Positions 61,006-64,000 of a stretch of DNA of 64,000 nt are shown one piece after another. Origin of the DNA: Theropithecus gelada (taxonomy: Eukaryota > Chordata > Mammalia > Primates > Cercopithecidae); contig NC_037671.1 of assembly GCF_003255815.1 (NCBI RefSeq), forward strand, positions 158,043,333-158,107,332, in the 5' to 3' direction. Position 1 is the first letter of the stretch. Each line of letters starts with the position of its first letter. Under the pieces are notes generated by a model. That model saw only the letters and a list, made by a program, of their open reading frames with translations. It was not told where the DNA came from and did no database searches. Both the position numbers and the translations under genes were made by a program.

Positions 61006-61154
61006 GTTCAAACAAATGTAACTTTTTGTTTCCTTGAAATATATAATAAAGTAAAGCTACCTGTTCAGGGAGTTTGTCCAAGTAATAGCACTGACAGATC
61101 TACTATAATAAATAGATGATACTGATTTGTAATTAGCAAAGTAACTATTCATAT

Positions 61155-61253
61155 GGGGTGCAGCACACCAACATGGCACAAGTATACATGTGTAATAAAC
61201 CTGCACGTTATGCACATGTACCCTAGAACTTAAAGTATAAAAAAAAAAAAAAA
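61155..61253 (+). mobile_element. L1PA 3' end, extreme 5' truncation
   Basis: Only the last about 85 bases of the 3' UTR (gcagcacaccaacatggcac … ccctagaacttaaagtata) plus a poly(A). A young primate L1 class. Confidence 0.88.
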
Positions 61254-62944
61254 TCATTCAGTTGACGCTAGTTGACTAATCACTCCTCATGCAATCTTAC
61301 TCTTGTATTTGATGAACTTTGTTTTGAAGCCAGTGCAATATGAAGTGTACCATCCCTCAGCAAGGACAAATTATCACAGATTATTGAGATCAGTCTCCTT
61401 AAAATTAATGTTATTATAACATTCTGTTGTAAAGAAAGAATTATATTGCAGGTATTTTTGTGGAGCTTTTAGGAACTGTTGGAGTGCTTTAAATTTATAA
61501 CATTGTGTGTTCCCCTTAAATGTTCGTGGTTGGAAAACATCTAATTTTATCCAATATTTAAAAACTTTTTTGGAAGTGAGATTCATAGGGCAGAAGTTAC
61601 AGAATGATTTCATTTTGGAAAATAAGTGAAAAGTAAAGATAACACATGAACCCAACAAAATACTCCATTTTCTTGTTTTTTTTTTTCTTTTTTTTTGGCC
61701 AATATCTTTGTCATGAGGGCAGACCATGGTGCATTATTCCACCCCCGCCCCCAGCATTTGCAAACCACCAGTCATTTCCTTAGGGACCTTAACAAACGGA
61801 AGCATTGAATTCTCTTCAGTCAGTGGTGCCTCCCACCTGGGAAAAAGACAGCTCTGTAATTGAATCCCAGCATATGCATTGTCATCCCTCCTGCCTGCTC
61901 TCCTGGTGCTACAGCAAATTAAAAGATCTCCAAGGCTCAGCCTGCCTCCCAGCTGCCAGTCCCTGGTAGACATGAGGGAGCCAGCAGGGACCAGGTGGAG
62001 CAGTTTTGAGTTGCACTAAACACACGGCACAAGGAGATTGGCCATAACTTCCCAATTGAATATTTATGCCAGCCCCATTTCTCATCTTGCTCTTTGGCAC
62101 TGAACAGAGTGCTTGCTGCTGATTTCAGGGGCGCTGCATTGTGTTTGGATCTGCTTTGTGAAGTATTACACCAGATGAGAAATGGGCCCAAGTTCCTATC
62201 ACTAAGATGACTGGTTGACTTTTTTTCTGTTTTTTTTTTTCACGGAGACTATCATGTTGTAGTGTCAAAAGTTGGGACAGTGAGGGAGTTCCCTGACATC
62301 TCCTGACACTGCTGTTCCATGAATTGTACACAACTTCAACCACTGCTTGCTATGGAGTGGAACTTTAATGGCTCCTATTCAGGGACAGACAAATACACTC
62401 TGATTGGTGTGTTACTGCATTTTCATCTTTTTTTTTTTTTAAGGTTTTATTTTTGTTTGCTAAGGTCAGGCACTTATCACAGGGCCCTCTCATCACATTT
62501 CACATTCTGATCCCTCGTGGCAGGTGCTAACTTCCTTGCACTCAAACTGAATGGGTTGGGTAACCTCATAAAGATACAGAATGTCTTGGCAGAGAAAGGA
62601 AAGGACTACAGAATGCCTGTCTATGGAAGAGTCTCAGTGTTATTTAGTTATTAGTTAGCCTTGTAAACCCGAGAAGATATTTGGAAACCCATCTACACAC
62701 ACCCATTAACTTTTTCTAGGTGGTGGATCACAGACGTAAATTCATGTCCCTGATTCCTAATCCATATTGTTATCTAATAAAAGCACATTCCTTATGTAGA
62801 TTTCATCATGAAATTTGCTTTAAAAATAATTCTCTTCAATTGTATTTTTGTATAACATAATAAACTATAGATCAGTGACCCATTGAACTTCTTGTGAATT
62901 GCTGATTCTAAAATGAAATTCTCAAATGATTAAATTTAAATACT
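61254..62944. other. unique intronic sequence with candidate conserved block
   Basis: 61740-62215 is non-repetitive and GC-richer than its surroundings (see findings). Homopolymer T runs lie at 61676-61699, 62221-62241 and 62428-62441. No repeat recognised. Confidence 0.4.
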
Positions 62945-63222
62945 TAGGAGGCAGTGATAATGAGAAGCCAATGTAAGTTCTGTAGGCAAAAGACATGCCA
63001 GAGTAACCTCATAGTCTTTTATGATAGCAGTACCAGAAAGGAAGAAGAAAGACATGCATTACACTTAGCACACACAGAATTCAGCAAAGTGCATGCCAAA
63101 GGCTCAGATATTTATGAGAAAAAGACAGAAATTAGCCTAATAACTATTCCTGATGAACTGATATAAATCTGGAGATATACCTCTAGTGCCCTTTTTAAAA
63201 TCTGCCCTTGGCATTGCGCTTT
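62945..63222 (+). pseudogene. CR1/L3 LINE reverse-transcriptase fossil, left part
   Basis: The frame at 62954-63166 holds KTCQSNLIVFYDSSTRK and TEFSKVHAK. These resemble the CR1/L3 reverse-transcriptase palm, where the intact family has a YLDFSKAFD-type catalytic motif. Here the motif aspartates are lost, so it is dead. Strongly decayed ancient LINE, not a host gene. An Alu splits it from the continuation at 63541. Confidence 0.65.
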
Positions 63223-63239
63223 TCAACATGTTCATTTAT

Positions 63240-63531
63240 TTATTATTTTTTTGAGATGGAGTCTCGCTCTTTTGCCAGGCTGGAGTGCAGTGGGGCGATC
63301 TCGGCTCACTGCAACCTCTGCCTCCCAGGTTCAAGTGATTCTCCTGCCTCAGCCACCCAAGTAGCTGGGACTACAGGCATGTGCCACCACACCCAGCTAA
63401 TTTTTGTATTTTTAGTAGAGACGTGGTTTCACTGTGTTGGCCAGGATGGTCTCCATCTCTTGACCTCATGATTTGCCCACCTCGGCCTCCCAAAGTGCTG
63501 CGATTACAGGCCTGAGCCATCGTGTCCGGCC
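63240..63531 (-). mobile_element. Alu SINE, AluY/S-like
   Basis: Full-length antisense Alu. Flanks aacatgttcatt (63225-63236) and aacatgtttatt (63532-63543) are a target duplication with one mismatch. Confidence 0.9.
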
Positions 63532-63540
63532 AACATGTTT

Positions 63541-64000
63541 ATTATGAGGGCATTGAGGGCATGCTAAGAAAGTTTGTAGGTGACATAGTAACTTCACTGG
63601 GAAAGAGGATATTGAACAGCAGAGTCAGAATCTAACAGACAGCCCGAAACAGTGGACTCAAGTCCAACAAGATAGCATTTAGGAGAAACACATGAAAAGC
63701 TGTTCACTTGGGCCCAAATAGCAACTGCATGTGTGGTGAGTGACTGGGAGGACACAGGGCTCTCAAGCATCACATGGGACAAAGACTTAGGAATTTTGAT
63801 GGCTGGGTGTAGGCATGAATTAGGACTGCACAGTGTCTGAGGATAAAGCTAATGTACTCTTCAGGCTACACTGACAAGTGAGAGTTGTAATAACCTTGAA
63901 CTGTCTTGGACCACAACTGCATGACTGTGGGGACCACCGTTAAAGAAGAATCCTGGAGATCTTAAAAGAGTCTGAGATGGATTAAGCGGACTGAGGGAAC
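63541..64000 (+). pseudogene. CR1/L3 LINE fossil, right part (runs off the window)
   Basis: Continues the LINE: gtttgtaggtgacatagtaa, cagaatctaacagacagccc, aaagctgttcacttgggccc, then ctaatgtactcttcaggcta, in the order of CR1/L3 ORF2. Frames are broken. Confidence 0.65.

Larger units (their letters stand above)
12381..64000 (+). other. EYA4: EYA4 intron downstream of the exon (partial)
   Basis: No sequence matching the following EYA4 exon was found up to the right edge, so this intron is at least 51.6 kb. It carries nearly all the interspersed repeats listed below. Confidence 0.75.

Noticed and set aside
61374..61727. 117-codon minus-strand frame as a gene
   Set aside because: AT-rich chance frame; no motif, no homologue recognised, and part of it is the T-run region read as lysines.
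62954..63166. 70-codon frame as a host gene
   Set aside because: Residue pattern matches a decayed CR1/L3 LINE reverse transcriptase, without its catalytic motif.
1..64000. CRISPR array, bacterial operon, tRNA/rRNA/snRNA genes or a complete protein-coding gene
   Set aside because: No regularly spaced repeats, no RNA gene signatures, and composition and repeats are plainly primate nuclear DNA.

Overview
The window is vertebrate nuclear DNA from a catarrhine primate, most likely an Old World monkey. It is AT-rich and holds Alu, L1, L2, MIR, CR1/L3, MaLR and ERV1 repeats. The lineage call rests mainly on the Alu at 5314-5609. Its diagnostic bases (gcgaggtggc, ggcgtaaaccc, gagatctggccactg) fit the cercopithecine AluYR group better than human AluY.

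The only protein-coding sequence I can support is a 50-nt internal exon at 12331-12380 on the + strand. It has a good acceptor and donor, and it translates to VKKTCTESDVSESQNS plus two bases. I recognise this as the early N-terminal part of EYA4 (eyes absent homolog 4). The rest is therefore read as flanking EYA4 intron: 1-12330 upstream and 12381-64000 downstream. I did not find the exon carrying the start codon or the next coding exon. No tRNA, snRNA, CRISPR array or complete gene was seen. The other open reading frames lie in repeats or are chance.

Layout: 1-12330 is mostly unique AT-rich intron with one AluYR, an L2 carrying a nested hAT-type transposon (7519-8045), an L1 3' end, MIRs, an Alu-monomer (FLAM) fossil and a 173-nt polypyrimidine tract. 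After the exon, 13-34 kb holds most of the Alus, an MST-type MaLR LTR (27637-27958) and a diverged direct duplication (19355 / 22133). The 34.7-36.2 kb stretch has a striking inverted duplication: two arms of about 220 bp, about 97% identical, 744 bp apart. The 39.4-42.4 kb stretch holds three copies of an unnamed repeat. The 43-46 kb stretch is long L2 sequence plus a perfect 24-bp inverted repeat. The 51.8-54.8 kb stretch is old antisense L1 split by a GC-rich solitary ERV1-type LTR. The 55-61 kb stretch is again L2-rich, with a twin-primed L1. The window ends in a CR1/L3 reverse-transcriptase fossil split by an Alu.

No new multi-gene system is visible. The points most worth a second look are the young inverted duplication, the three-copy repeat, the hairpin at 45013-45121, the antisense LTR and a few candidate regulatory blocks.
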